Shown here piece by piece: positions 19,227 through 30,602 of a DNA stretch of 64,000 nucleotides. Origin of the DNA: Ochotona curzoniae (lineage: Eukaryota > Chordata > Mammalia > Lagomorpha > Ochotonidae). Position numbers and translations under genes: made by a program. Location: the NCBI RefSeq assembly GCF_017591425.1, contig NW_024467104.1, forward strand, positions 3,038,001 through 3,102,000, read 5' to 3'. Under the pieces are notes generated by a model. It saw only the letters and a list, made by a program, of their open reading frames with translations, searched no databases and was not told the origin of the DNA. Each line of letters opens with the position of its first letter. Positions within the stretch are counted from its first letter, which is position 1.

Positions 19227-22200
19227 GGTATGTTGGAAATCTGAATCAACAGTCCTAGGTTGAAAAATTGGTAACAATAGATTCAGAAAAGATACGTACA
19301 GAGTTGTTCAAAATAGTACCTCTCCCCAAATTCAAAGGTTCCTTTTCTGCATCCCTTCTCATGGCAGGTTTATTCTTATGTAAACATAGAAATGATAAAA
19401 TGAATATCCTGATTGGAGGCAGCAGACAAGGATATTGATTAGCTATGGTAATCTTGCTCTCCTTCTTTAGGGCAGAGAACACAAGCTAACACTGAGGAAA
19501 AGAAGAGATGAAAAACCCAGGCTTAACTTTGTAAAACTGAAATACATTACATCTGATCTGTAAGAATAAGTCCAGGAAAAGTGTGTGAAATGTGGGTAAG
19601 AGTGGACTAGATGCTACATGAGACAGGAGCAGTGAGGTTAGACAAGACAGTTAAAAGTATTTATAATGATAAGCAGAGAGGAAAGCATCAATGATTAATG
19701 AGTATGGATTAGCTCATTCAAACAAATCACAAAACATCTCAGGTTGTAACTCTAGAGAGTGACAAACTGCTTACAAAATTGGCATGATTTTGACAAGTAC
19801 AAGGAGGCTATACATTCGTGATGCAGTGGTATCTGCATAAGGTTATGCAAATCCATGATGATCCATAAAGTGTAACAGAAAACCAAAGAACTGATTTTCT
19901 ATACAAAATACCTAGATGATTCAATACGGGATAGCTAGCAGTCTTTTCAACAAATGATGAAGAAGTTTATTTTTTAAAATCAGAATGGCTTCTTGGTAGA
20001 CTCAGAGAATTGTCAAGTAGAAGAAATTCACTATTTTCTGTATTTCTTGCTCTCTATTCTGCCTTTCTCAAATCACTCACTAAAAATAGCTCCCTATTCT
20101 ATATTAAGGCCTTTTGCAATACCAGTAAGAAAAGGCTGCAGTCAAAGAATAATGTTTCTTTTCTTTTTACAATGCAGGTCACATCAAGCAACATTATTCT
20201 GTTTTCATAATGGAAAGATACAAAAACAACTCAGGACCATTCCATGCACAGGCTAGAGCAACGTCTGTAAGAAGAAAAAAAAAACGCCCCAATGTCCTTC
20301 TCCTCAGTTAAGAATTCTGTTGCTTCTTTCGCTCCGATCTTTTTTCCTGGTTCATTGGGAAAAAACATACAAGTGTCCAAGTGGGAGCAAAAGCAGGCTC
20401 TTCCGACTCTTATCCCAGGACATCTCACTCAGGTCCCTCCCAGCTCATCCTGGCTGAGAAGCACCACATTTCCTCATGGTGTGAAGTTCCTCTGTTTGTG
20501 ATAAACAATAAAATAGCCTGTCAAATCAGCAACACGGTCTTTGACTAGAAGTGAACACACAAGCTCTGACCCAACAACTCTTACTGGCTGCAAGTTTAAG
20601 ACTTCTGTGATTTCAGAGTCTTTTAGCATAACTCCTCAGGACCAGTTGTCTTTATGATAGTCTACAAAGAGTTGGATTTGCAGCAATGAAACCCATAGTC
20701 TTTTGTGTCTATGGAAAACATCCAGGTTCAGGTTCTGCCATGTAGCATATTAGTAAGTGGACTGGTGAATGCCCCTCATTTGTTCAGTGCATGTGTCTTC
20801 TATCCTTTTCCCAGATTTCTCTTAGCCATTTGGCAGCAGGTGCTTAATACTCCCTTGTATCTCCTTCAGGATGTGAGGACAGGGGAGACTTGGTAGAATC
20901 AAGGGTGTGATATGCCTTGGCTATACCTGCTGAGCTGAAGGTTTCACTTCAGAAATGTGCTTGTTCTGCTGGGGCTGACCCCAAACCATCTCCCTCACAG
21001 ATACACATCCTCAGGATATTCATTCAACACAAAGTGCAACCCTAGGACCTACCAGCATTTTATTCCTGGCTTGGAATGCCCTACTTCGGCCCTGTTTTCT
21101 ACGTTCAGATTCCACTCATTCTTCAAAGTTCAGCTCAACAGCTTGTTATCCGTTATCTCTAATTTCAGGAAGAATAAATAACCCCTTTGTGATGTTTCCA
21201 TACGTGTTGATGTGTGTCTCAATTACAAGCCTGTTTCACTGGGTGCATGCTTTCTTTTCTACATGACTGATACATATGATCTGCATTTCTGATGTGTAGC
21301 AGGATGCTTTCAAATGGGCTTATAGGCAGGCCTCTTTTTCTAGACCACATTTCTGAGGCAAGAGGGCCATTTTATGGATTCTCCTATAATTAATGCTTAC
21401 CATAGCAAGTGCACAATAGATGTGTGTGACAAATGACTGAACATATAAAATGTTTGCATTAACCTGTCGGTCTAGTCCCTCAACTTTACAAAGGTACAGA
21501 GTGTTAATCCATTCTTTTAATCAATATGCATATATGGAGTGCATAACATATCCTGGACATGACAGTGGTTTGTAGACACTTTGGACTGTCATGTATTGTG
21601 CATTAGGGTCTTAGAATGGTGAAAGTTTCATATTCCTGCTTTCGTATTGTCTTTTGTGTGTAAACAGCACACAAGGAAGTTACATGAACACAAGTTGCAA
21701 AGTGATATTGGATGTCAAATCCATGGGGTATAACGTCACTGCATTTCCTGATAGGTCGAGACTACAACCGCACTCTAAGAGTCTACACAGAAACTGACAA
21801 TGAAATGTGCATCCAGTAAATAAAACACTAAAGGGCACCAAAATGGAGAGTTCTCAGAAAATCCCAAATACTCACTGAGCCTGACACAGCGTTGGGCAGT
21901 GGACAATGTCCTTGTGTGTGAATGTCAGAAACTGACCAACATTGCAGAAGTGGAAATTCATCCAAAGAAAATAGTTGCAAGGAGGAAATGGCAATTTAAA
22001 AATTTTTTAAAACCACATAAGCATGGATAAGCACTAAACAAACTCTCAATGTTCAACAACAGAAAGACACAGCAAGGTGAAAACAACTCTAAAAATTAAC
22101 ACAACAGACATAGTAGAGAGGAATAAAAGGCGACATTTAGGATACAGTGGAGTTCATATGTAGCACATATAAGCAGAATATAAGACAGAACACTGAAATA

Positions 22201-23600
22201 AAGCATGGGTTTTGTGCCAGTGACTTTAAAGTGAAATAAAATCTGTCCTCCAATTTATTTAAATAAACAGTAAATCTGTTCTATATGTTTATCCTTATTA
22301 AGCTGCTTTATCTATGTATTTAAGCGTTGATGCCTCATACCCGCCTACTTGATAACATGAGTAGACCTAACTATGTTAGTGTTTTGCAGTGTTCACATGC
22401 GGTAAGTGTTCTGTTCAGCCACTTGTCTCCAGACAGCACCCACATTGACCCTTGTTCATTTATTAGGTCAGAGCTAACATCTCTCAGAATCTTTCAGAAC
22501 TCTTGACAAAATCAATGCCCTCTACAGAACATGCGTCAAAGATGTATTTCTGAGGTTGACATTAGTCCTTTTCCTTAAGCAGACTTGCCTACATTTCATG
22601 AGCATGATTTAACATCAGCATTTCAATCTGACTTATCTAAGAACAGCAAATGTCCACAAAGCAATGACCATCTTCTGTAAAACTGGTTTTGTTCTACATA
22701 TTATGGTTCATGATACTTGTGGGGTATTTATAGACCATAAACTGGAATCCTGATGAAGAGTTAACCTGTTCTTCAACTTATATTTTAATCATTATGGCAA
22801 GACTAGTTAAAATGTACCCACTTTTCACAAATCCCATGTGCAGTACAATTTGTTCTCTACAGCGCTCACACAGTAGATTAGATCTACAGATTTGTTCACC
22901 TGACAAATCTACTACTTCACAAAGGGGCCTCACCTTCAAAGCTGACTCCACGTTGCTCTTCCAGCTATCCCAGGAACAAGTGACTGGGAGCAGCCCACTT
23001 CAGCCACAATCTTCCCAGTGCAGTGGGCTCAGCAGTCTTGCCTGCTGGCCACTTCTGTTGTGCTTGCTCCGGAAACAGTGCTGAGCTGACGCTTGTAATT
23101 TGAACCTTGAGCTAAACTGGTGAAAATTTCTGAGAGCCAGCCCTTGTGGAATCCAGCCCTGCCCTCATGGTCATGTGTGCAAGGAACTGGCTCTGCAACG
23201 CTGCCAGCTTGGCCCTGTGTCCTCTGTGCCCACTCTTTCCAAAACACTACACTATCATTTGTCCCTATTGGCCCTGCCAGTTCTGTGTAAAGCCAAGCTG
23301 CAGGAAACCAAAAGGCCAGTGGAGGAGCTCACTCAAACAACTGCAACACGAGTGTAGCAGTGGGAACGAGAGAATGAAGTCTGAGTTGCAGAACTTGTTG
23401 TCACATGCATGCAGAAAATGAGGTGTACAGAATGATTTAAGCTGGCTGGGTCCTCTTTAAAGTTATGTCCTTCCTCTCCCATACTCCTTTCAAAGCTACA
23501 TCTAAACATCCCAGCAACGATTCCATATAAGCAGTTCTTAGCATCACTTTCATAAAGACACAAATTCAGCTTCAGTTTGGCTGAATTAGAAACTGCACCC
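19227..23600. other. Long unique AT-rich stretch upstream of GLYAT A
   Basis: No SINE, L1 or exon recognised in 4.4 kb. Open frames are short and scattered on both strands. The region could hide the non-coding first exon and promoter of gene A, but nothing marks them. 22900-23420 is more GC-rich than its surroundings. Confidence 0.4.
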
Positions 23601-23935
23601 AGGACCCAGCGAGAAGGCTCAGTGGATAAAGTCCTCACCTTGCACACAATAAGATCCCATGTCGAAACTAGGTCGTGTCCCAGCTGCTCCATTTCCCATC
23701 CAGCTGCCTGTTTCTGGCCTGTTTCTGGCCTGGGAAAGCAGGAGAAGACAGCTCAAATCCTTGGGACTCTGAACTCACTTGGGAGACCTAGAAAATCTGC
23801 TGTCTCCTGGCTTTGGATCAGCTCAGCTTTGGTTGTTGCAGCTACTTGGGGAGTGAATCAGCGGACAAAAGGTGTTTCTCTCCTTCTCACTGTAAATCTG
23901 CCTTTCCAACAAAAAACAAAATAAAACTTAAAAAT
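23601..23935 (+). mobile_element. C-SINE
   Basis: Head aggacccagcgagaaggct, then aagatcccatgtcgaa and a tail ccaacaaaaaacaaaataaa. A 10-bp direct duplication, ctgtttctgg, occurs within the core near 23709. Confidence 0.85.
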
Positions 23936-24951
23936 AACAGAGTCTGCCTTTTACTTCATGTTGGCACTCTATCGTTCTCTGAAAACAAAGGTGGAGGTTA
24001 AAGAAATGCATTTTGATTCTCTGCTGCACAATACAAGACAGCCAAGAATGGACGTTTGTCCTCAGCTAGGTCATTGTCTTCACCACCTTGTTCCCAGGTT
24101 AGCAGCTTTTTCATGGAGGGAGGAACGCTCTAATGAGAGGACCAGGGACAAGGGAGAAGGTTTCCTGGATAGAGTTGAAAGAACCTGTGTGTGGCTTCAT
24201 CCGGTGGAACAGTACACTATTCTTTGATCTCTCTAGGAGTTACTCTTCTTTCTCCTGGAATATTCATTATTGATTTTATTTCCTGGAGTTGAAGTCATGG
24301 TGAGTATTCATTACTCCTGCACTAAGGCCCAAGTCCATCCTGACTGAGCTGTACTTGCAAACAGTGGACAGCAGGAGTCACACTTCACAGAGCCTGACTG
24401 CTGTGAACAGCAGCTTCCTCCTTTCCCTCTGTCCCAGGAACCAGGTGCCGCCACCCACTTTTCAGCATCCTTCAGCTCCCACACTCACTCAGTCACCTAC
24501 CCAACCAATCCAAAGACCAGGGCTCACACACCACTGCCACGCTTGAGTCTGTTTAGGCACTAGTTTTTAACCTCATTGGGTTTTTCCCCACCCATACCAA
24601 GTTCGTGCTCCTCTAGGTAGCCCACTGTTTCTCCTGCTCTTTATAGTTGTTGTTCCTGCTTTGTTACAGGAAATAACTGAGGAGGGTCCAGGACACCAGG
24701 CTCAGTCTTCACGGGCAGGTCTGCTCTGGGATCCAGATAAAGTGCTGGCAGTGACAATGCAGGCAGCATGTCCTAGTAGCTCATACTGGAAATGGCCCAC
24801 CCAGACCAGCAGGGCTAGGTTTTTTACAGAATCACTGAAGGACAGTTTCATGTTGGGAAAATTATTATTGCATCCATTTCTATATCAACATTAAGAAGTA
24901 ATTATTACTAGTACACTTTCTAATACTTTAATACATATGCATATATATGCA
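23936..24951. other. Unique stretch
   Basis: About 1 kb without repeats or recognisable exons. A short CA-rich segment lies near 24475-24550, and (AT)n-like sequence lies at 24925-24950 next to the SINE. Confidence 0.4.
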
Positions 24952-25260
24952 TATATTAATTTGAAAGAATAAGAGCTACAGGAAGAGGGAGGCTTAGGGG
25001 GGGAGTGGAAGGAGAGAGAGCTTTTCCTAGCTACACGTTCACTCCCTAAATGGCCACAATGGTCAGCACAGGTCAGGCCAAGACCAGGAGCTTCATCTGG
25101 GTCTCCCACATGTACCCAGGGACCCAAGCATTGAGTCGTCCTCCATTGCTTCTCCTAGATCATTAGCAAGGAGTTGGATTGGAAGTGGACCATCTAGGAT
25201 GCAAACTGGAGCCCATACAGGATGACAGTGCTGTAGGCAGCAGCATTACACTGGCCCAGG
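24952..25260 (-). mobile_element. C-SINE, left arm of an inverted pair
   Basis: Reverse-complement SINE with tcactccctaaatggcc and cttcatctgggtctccc, head near 25250. It is followed after 23 bp by a plus-strand SINE. Confidence 0.8.
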
Positions 25261-25283
25261 AATACATTTTGAAAAAGTCATTG

Positions 25284-25593
25284 TTAGGGAGACAGCACAA
25301 TAACCTGGAAAGCCAACCCTACACCTGCAGCCTCAGCATCCCATATGGGCTCAGGGTTGTGTCCTGGTTCCTCCATTTCCAATCCAGCTCCCTGCTTATG
25401 GAAGAAACATTTGGGGCTCTGTACCCACATGGGAGACCCAGAAGAAGCTCCTGACACTTGTCCTCACGTCAGTTCAACTCTGACTGTTGCAGCCATTTGG
25501 GGAGTGAACCAGCAGAAACAAGATCTCTTTCTCTCTGTGTCTTTCCTTCTCTCTAAAAATCTGCCTTTCAAATAAAAATAAATAAATATTTAA
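25284..25593 (+). mobile_element. C-SINE whose tail begins duplication copy 2
   Basis: gcatcccatatgggctc and ccaatccagctccc lie in the core, and an A-rich tail spans 25565-25593. The tail matches window bases 1-41, so this SINE is probably part of the duplicated unit. Confidence 0.82.
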
Positions 25594-26033
25594 ACGAATG
25601 AAATGTGAGGCAATTTTGATGGCTGTGTGAAGGCATAGAATGTGCTTATTAAAACCTGGATGGCAGAATCCACTATATCCCTAAGCTGTGTGATATAGCC
25701 TGTTGCTCCTCAGCTGTAAACCTACACAGCATGCAACTGTACTGAATAGTGTAGGAAATTATAATACAATGGTAAATACTTACATACCAAACATACCTAA
25801 ACATAGAAAAGGAGTGGTAAACATATATGGCCTAGAAGATCTTTTCATGGCAATATTGTGTAGGTGCTTATTCTGAATCGGCTTGCAGGACTTGAAACTG
25901 TTATGGGTGGGGTACTGAGTAAGCATGAGTGAATGTAAATGCTTGGGACATTGCCGCACATGATTACTGTTTCTATAAACACTATAAATTAGACAACACT
26001 AAGTTTATTTTTTAATTCATTAGTTTTTTCTTC

Positions 26034-26362
26034 AAGCTTTATTAATTTTCATTGGAAAGTCAGAATACAGAGAGAAGAAGAGACAGAAAGGAAGATCTTC
26101 CATCCACTGAGTCACTCCCCAAGTGGCTGAAAACAGCTGGAGCTGAGCTGAGCTGAGCTGAAGCCAGAAGCCAGAAGCTTCTTCTGGGTTTTCACGCATT
26201 CACAGGGTCCTGAGGCTTTGAGCCATCTTCAACTGCTTTCCCAGACCACAGGCAGGGAGCTGAATGAGAAGCAGGGCTGCCAGGACACAAACTGGAATAT
26301 ATATGGGATGCTGGCACATGTATGGAGAGGACTTTAGCCACGAGGCTACTGGGCCAGGGCTC
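26034..26362 (-). mobile_element. C-SINE (copy-2 counterpart of 484-804)
   Basis: Same position and orientation within the duplicated block. It has an extra gagct repeat unit near 26145. Confidence 0.85.
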
Positions 26363-27086
26363 AAAAAATTACCTTCTATATAATAATTCATCTTATTGTA
26401 CGTTTTCTTTTTTATTTTTCAGTTTGTGGTAGTTAACATATAGAGATGTATAAGAAATTGGATTTGATTGTTGTTTATAACACTAGTCCACATACCAGTG
26501 GACCAGGGGTCTCTTTACTTTCCATTTCTTGAACTCTTCATTTAGCGCAGGAGTAAGCCCTTGACTATGAAGGAAATCAAAAATGCGCTATAACAAGCAA
26601 AAGAGAAAGAAAAGAGGAGGAAGGCAGGAGCAAGGGGAGCATTGAAGGATCATAATCTTTGAATTTTTTCTATCAACTGTATTAAATATGCTTTGTCTTT
26701 GTAAGTGAAGAAAAGTAAAAACAAATAATTTTTTTAGCTTTTGAATACTTTGGAATTAACTTAGCCCACAATACCAATAAATGTACTAAGGTACATAAAC
26801 ATATGTTTTTACTCTACATTCTTATCCTTTCAGGTTTCCTCTTTCTAAACTTCTGTTAAAAAGCTAAAACACAAATAGGCATGTTAGTAGGCTTACACAA
26901 GGTCAGGTTCATCAATATCACTCTCTTCCACTTGAATTTCTTTTTAAAAAAGATTTATTTATTTGATGGAAAGATGAGTGGGTATAGAAGAAGAAGGCTA
27001 TACTGGGTTAATCAAAACACAATTACACAGAAGGAATATGTTCTAGAGTGTTCCACAGCACAGTGAGGTGACTATAGTGCAAAATA

Positions 27087-27404
27087 ACCTAGTAGAAGAG
27101 AGATCAGTGGCTCCAAATCCTTGCTCTGCATGTGGTAGGATCCCATATGGGCACTGATTCATGTCCTGGCTGCTCCACTTCCCATCCAGCTCCATGCCTG
27201 TGGTATGAGAAAGCATAACAGATGTGCCATAGCCTTGGGACCTTGTGCCCATGTGGGAGCCCCCGAAGAAACTCCTGGATCCTCACTTTGGATTAAATCA
27301 GTTGCTACCATTGCGGCCAGCTACAAAAGGGGCCAGTGGAAAGAAGATCTTTCTCTCCTTCTTTATATCTGCCTTCTCAATAAAAATAAAATAAATCTTT
27401 ATAA
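27087..27404 (+). mobile_element. C-SINE (copy-2 counterpart of 1534-1850)
   Basis: gatcccatatgggcactgat and a tail caataaaaataaaataaa. It forms a tail-to-tail pair with the next SINE. Confidence 0.85.
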
Positions 27405-27414
27405 ATGATTCATT

Positions 27415-27726
27415 CTATTTTTATTGAGAAGGCAGAAATACAGAAAGAATCAGATGCAGAAAAGATCTTCCATCTGATGATTCACTCCCCAAGCGACCAC
27501 AACTGGTGAGCTGATCTGAAGCCAGGAGCCAGGAACCTCGAACCTCCTCCAGGGCTCCCACGTGGGCACAGGATTCCAAGGCTTTGGTCATCGTCTGTTG
27601 TTTTCCCAGGCCACAAGCAGGGAGCCGGATGGGAAGTGGAGTAGATGAGACATGAACTGGTGCCCTATGGGATCCTAGAGCATGCAAGCTGAGGACTTGA
27701 GCCTTTAGGCTTTTGTGCCAGGACCT
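27415..27726 (-). mobile_element. C-SINE (copy-2 counterpart of 1862-2178)
   Basis: Reverse-complement SINE ending gtgccaggacc. Together with 27087-27404 it makes a near-perfectly spaced inverted repeat. Confidence 0.85.
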
Positions 27727-27955
27727 CAAAGAAATATTTTTTAAATTTTGTTTTATATATATATGTATAACATACTAATATATATATATATAAAATATAC
27801 TAGAATATAAAACATACTATACTAGTATAGTATAAAAAATTCTATACTAATATATAAAACATACTAGAATGCTTCTAAGACTAAGATACTACTAACACAA
27901 CAAAATGAGAAAATGGATGCCATTGGATTTCATTATTCTTATTGTAATAAACCAG

Positions 27956-28267
27956 TCCCAGGTTCAGTGCAGCAAGCTAGTAGCTAAAGTCCTAGCCTTG
28001 AACACTCCATGATCCCATATAGGCACCGATTCTAATCCTTGCTGCCATGCTCCCATCCGCCTCCCTGATTGTGGCATAAGAGAGCAGTTAAGGACAAACC
28101 AAAGTCTTAGAACCACGCACCTGCATGGGAGACCTGGCAGAGCTCCTGGCTCCTGGCTTCACATCAGCTCAGCTCCATCCACGGCCACTTGGCGAGTGAA
28201 CCAGCAAAACATCAGTCTATCTGCTTCTCTTACTTTCTGCCTTTCCAGTAAAACCAAATAAAACTTG
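27956..28267 (+). mobile_element. C-SINE (copy-2 counterpart of 2392-2710)
   Basis: Same order of SINE blocks as copy 1, with several small differences in the core and the tail accaaataaaacttgg. Confidence 0.85.
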
Positions 28268-28670
28268 GTAAGAAAGTCCCCAAATAAGGCAAATATCATG
28301 TGTTCTTGACTTATGGGAAATAATGTATAGAATCTAAAAATGTAAGGTGTCTGAGTGAGATTGACACTTTGAGATTGCTCATTGTTTGTAGTTCTTGATT
28401 ATATTCATGAGGAGGAGTGGTTTTTCTACTTACTGCTTTTGAATTCTTTTTTCAGCGGAGGATGAAGCTGTGCTTACGCTTAAATGAAAATAATGTCACT
28501 AAAAAATTCAATGTAAAATATGAAAGAAAACTAGAAGGAGGGTGAGAGGCAAGGAAGGAGGGAGGAAGGTGGGAAACAACATTATGTCCTTAAAACTGTA
28601 AAATAAACAAAATGTATTGCCTACATATAATTAGCTAATCAGAGTCATGCTGGTCATACACTAGATGTTT

Positions 28671-29037
28671 AGCTTCAAATATGTGAAAGAGAATTTTTAT
28701 TAGACTATCAACTAAATTCATTTAGAAGTATCAGTTATAGATGTATGATAATGCTACTTTAGGACATGGGAGTTCTTAAAATTTCAATAATTTAGCTCAT
28801 TCCACTAAAATAACATCGGGATATGTCTCCAAGTTACATGTGAGATAATATCAATTTATCTGAGTTCTGTGTGATTGGGGTCTCAAAGGAGAGCAAACAG
28901 ACATAGAACAAAACAGTACGCTTTGTAAATTTTATTTGAAATATCAATATCCAGATCCTAGGATCTCAATTAGCACTAATTAGGGTGAATGGAACACTAA
29001 AAATTATCAAATAAAATATGTGAGAACAGAAGTCAAT
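28671..29037. other. Unique spacer after duplication copy 2
   Basis: AT-rich sequence with no match to the 3' flank of gene A and no repeat or exon seen. Confidence 0.45.
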
Positions 29038-29940
29038 CAGTGTCAGCAACACGGTGGAATAGTATGCCCTGCAAAACCTCCTTCTGGCTGCCCTGGACAC
29101 ATTAAGCGAATTAACACAGAGATCAATTTGCCTTTGGAGAAATCCAGAGACCTGTGAAGACACTCCTGTACACCAGATGAGGATGAAGTCCACCAAAGCC
29201 AGCAGGAAAACACATACAACCCCTCACCTGTTACAATACCCCATAACTGCAAGTCCTTGACTCCTGGCTTCTCCCTAGAAGGGGAAAGAGCAGTCTGGGC
29301 AATTTGTTCCGTAGCCTGACCTTTCCAAGGTGAGCAAGTGATGGGTTTTTTCCTTCCTGAGTCTGAATGCTGAGGCAAAAAGAGCAGGGGTAGGGGCTGC
29401 TGAACACAAAAGGAATGGTGTGGAATAATGCACACATGCTGGCAATAGCACCTCTCCTTATCTTAATGTAAAGTAAGCAAGCAAAACCACCAAAATCCTA
29501 TCGTATTCCTGCTAAAGCCAAGAGTTGAAACATTCATCCAACATTTGGCCTTTTTACGTGGCTGCCTAAGGGACTGGATTCTGTGTTGCCTATATCAGTA
29601 TGCTGATAGGACTAACAAACTCCAGATGCCTGAGGAGTAGGGGAGCTGAGAGCAAAGGTGGGACTAGCACCCACTCAATCACCAGAGTCCCTCTGCACTG
29701 GACCAGCCTGGCTCAGCCCGGAAAGCTCACAGCTCCTGTAGTCTCTCTGGAGAGAGAAGACTGAAACTCAAATGCAAATGTTAGGCGTCTGAGGAGGCTG
29801 CCTGAGATACTGGCTTCAGTCTTTCTTAATGATTGGGCTCCTCTGGTCAGTGTGTGCTTGCTCCTGAAGACCTGTAAGACGGCAGACAAACAGCAGAGTA
29901 GCAACAGATCACTGACTTCTAGAGAAAAAAAAAAAGGCAA
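29038..29940 (+). mobile_element. Possible old L1 5' UTR fragment
   Basis: gtcagcaacacggtggaatag resembles the start of an L1 5' UTR. GC-richer sequence then runs to an 11-A run at 29924-29935. The match is weak and rests mainly on the first 20-30 bases, so an unrelated retroposon is possible. Minus-strand frames of 130 and 76 codons inside it show no family. Confidence 0.3.
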
Positions 29941-30187
29941 ATTTTCTAATTAGGAGTTTACATGCCTAAGTCCAGATAAGATACTTATACAGAAAATATT
30001 TGGATGGTCATTAGGAAATTTAGATAGGTTTGTTGGCGAAAGCTTTCCTCTACGTGAAGAACATCCATAAAGTGTCAGTATGCCCCCTCCTAGACTGCTG
30101 ATTGACACGATTCCATCTCTCTGTGCATTCATCCACCTTGGTGGCAGCATGCACAGCCCACAACACTGTCTTGTGTTCAGGGCATGC

Positions 30188-30602
30188 TTAGAGCTCACTT
30201 CCCAAAGGCACACAGTTCCACTGGTTCCAATCACAGGGCATGGGGACAAAGCCCTGAGTACCACCCAGTTTCTGGACAATTTTGTTGGATTTGTCTGTGT
30301 GGCAGTATAAAGGGAAGCCCAGTTTGTTCAGAGCCTCCCTCTGCTTGAAGCTGAGGTAGGAGATGAGACCGTGGTTTCGGTACTCAGGCACAGTAGCTCC
30401 CATTCGCAGCTCTCCAGTGTGGTCCATCAGGAACCATGACACGGGGCTCCCATCAGGCCCCAGCAGGCAGAGGCTGGGGAAGGTCCGGATGCAACGCTCT
30501 ATGAATCTCTGGCTCCTCTCATTGCCACCAAAATGCCAGAATTTATTTACCAATGGTGCGTGGGCCACATCCATTGTTGAAGGTTTAAACATCTCTTGGT
30601 TA
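30188..30602 (-). CDS. GLYAT-like gene B, last coding exon (residues 162-299)
   Basis: A 415-nt coding part after acceptor ctccacag. It completes the Ile codon, then reads INQEMFKPSTMDVAHAP and carries FWHFGGNERSQRFIERC, LLGPDGSPVSW, TGE (Glu226), ATVPEYRNHGL and NQWNCVPL followed by GSEL and stop. A Phe replaces the acidic or polar residue usually found after VSW/VCW (WFLMD here, WDLMD in gene A). Confidence 0.94.

Larger units (their letters stand above)
25553..28670. repeat. Segmental duplication, copy 2 (3' of gene B)
   Basis: Near-identical to 1-3117, including SINE insertions at matching positions, so the SINEs predate the duplication. Small differences include length changes in the AT-rich repeat near 27760-27860 and the (GAA) tract near 26990. 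The visible homology begins inside the A-rich tail of the SINE at 25284-25593. Confidence 0.95.
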
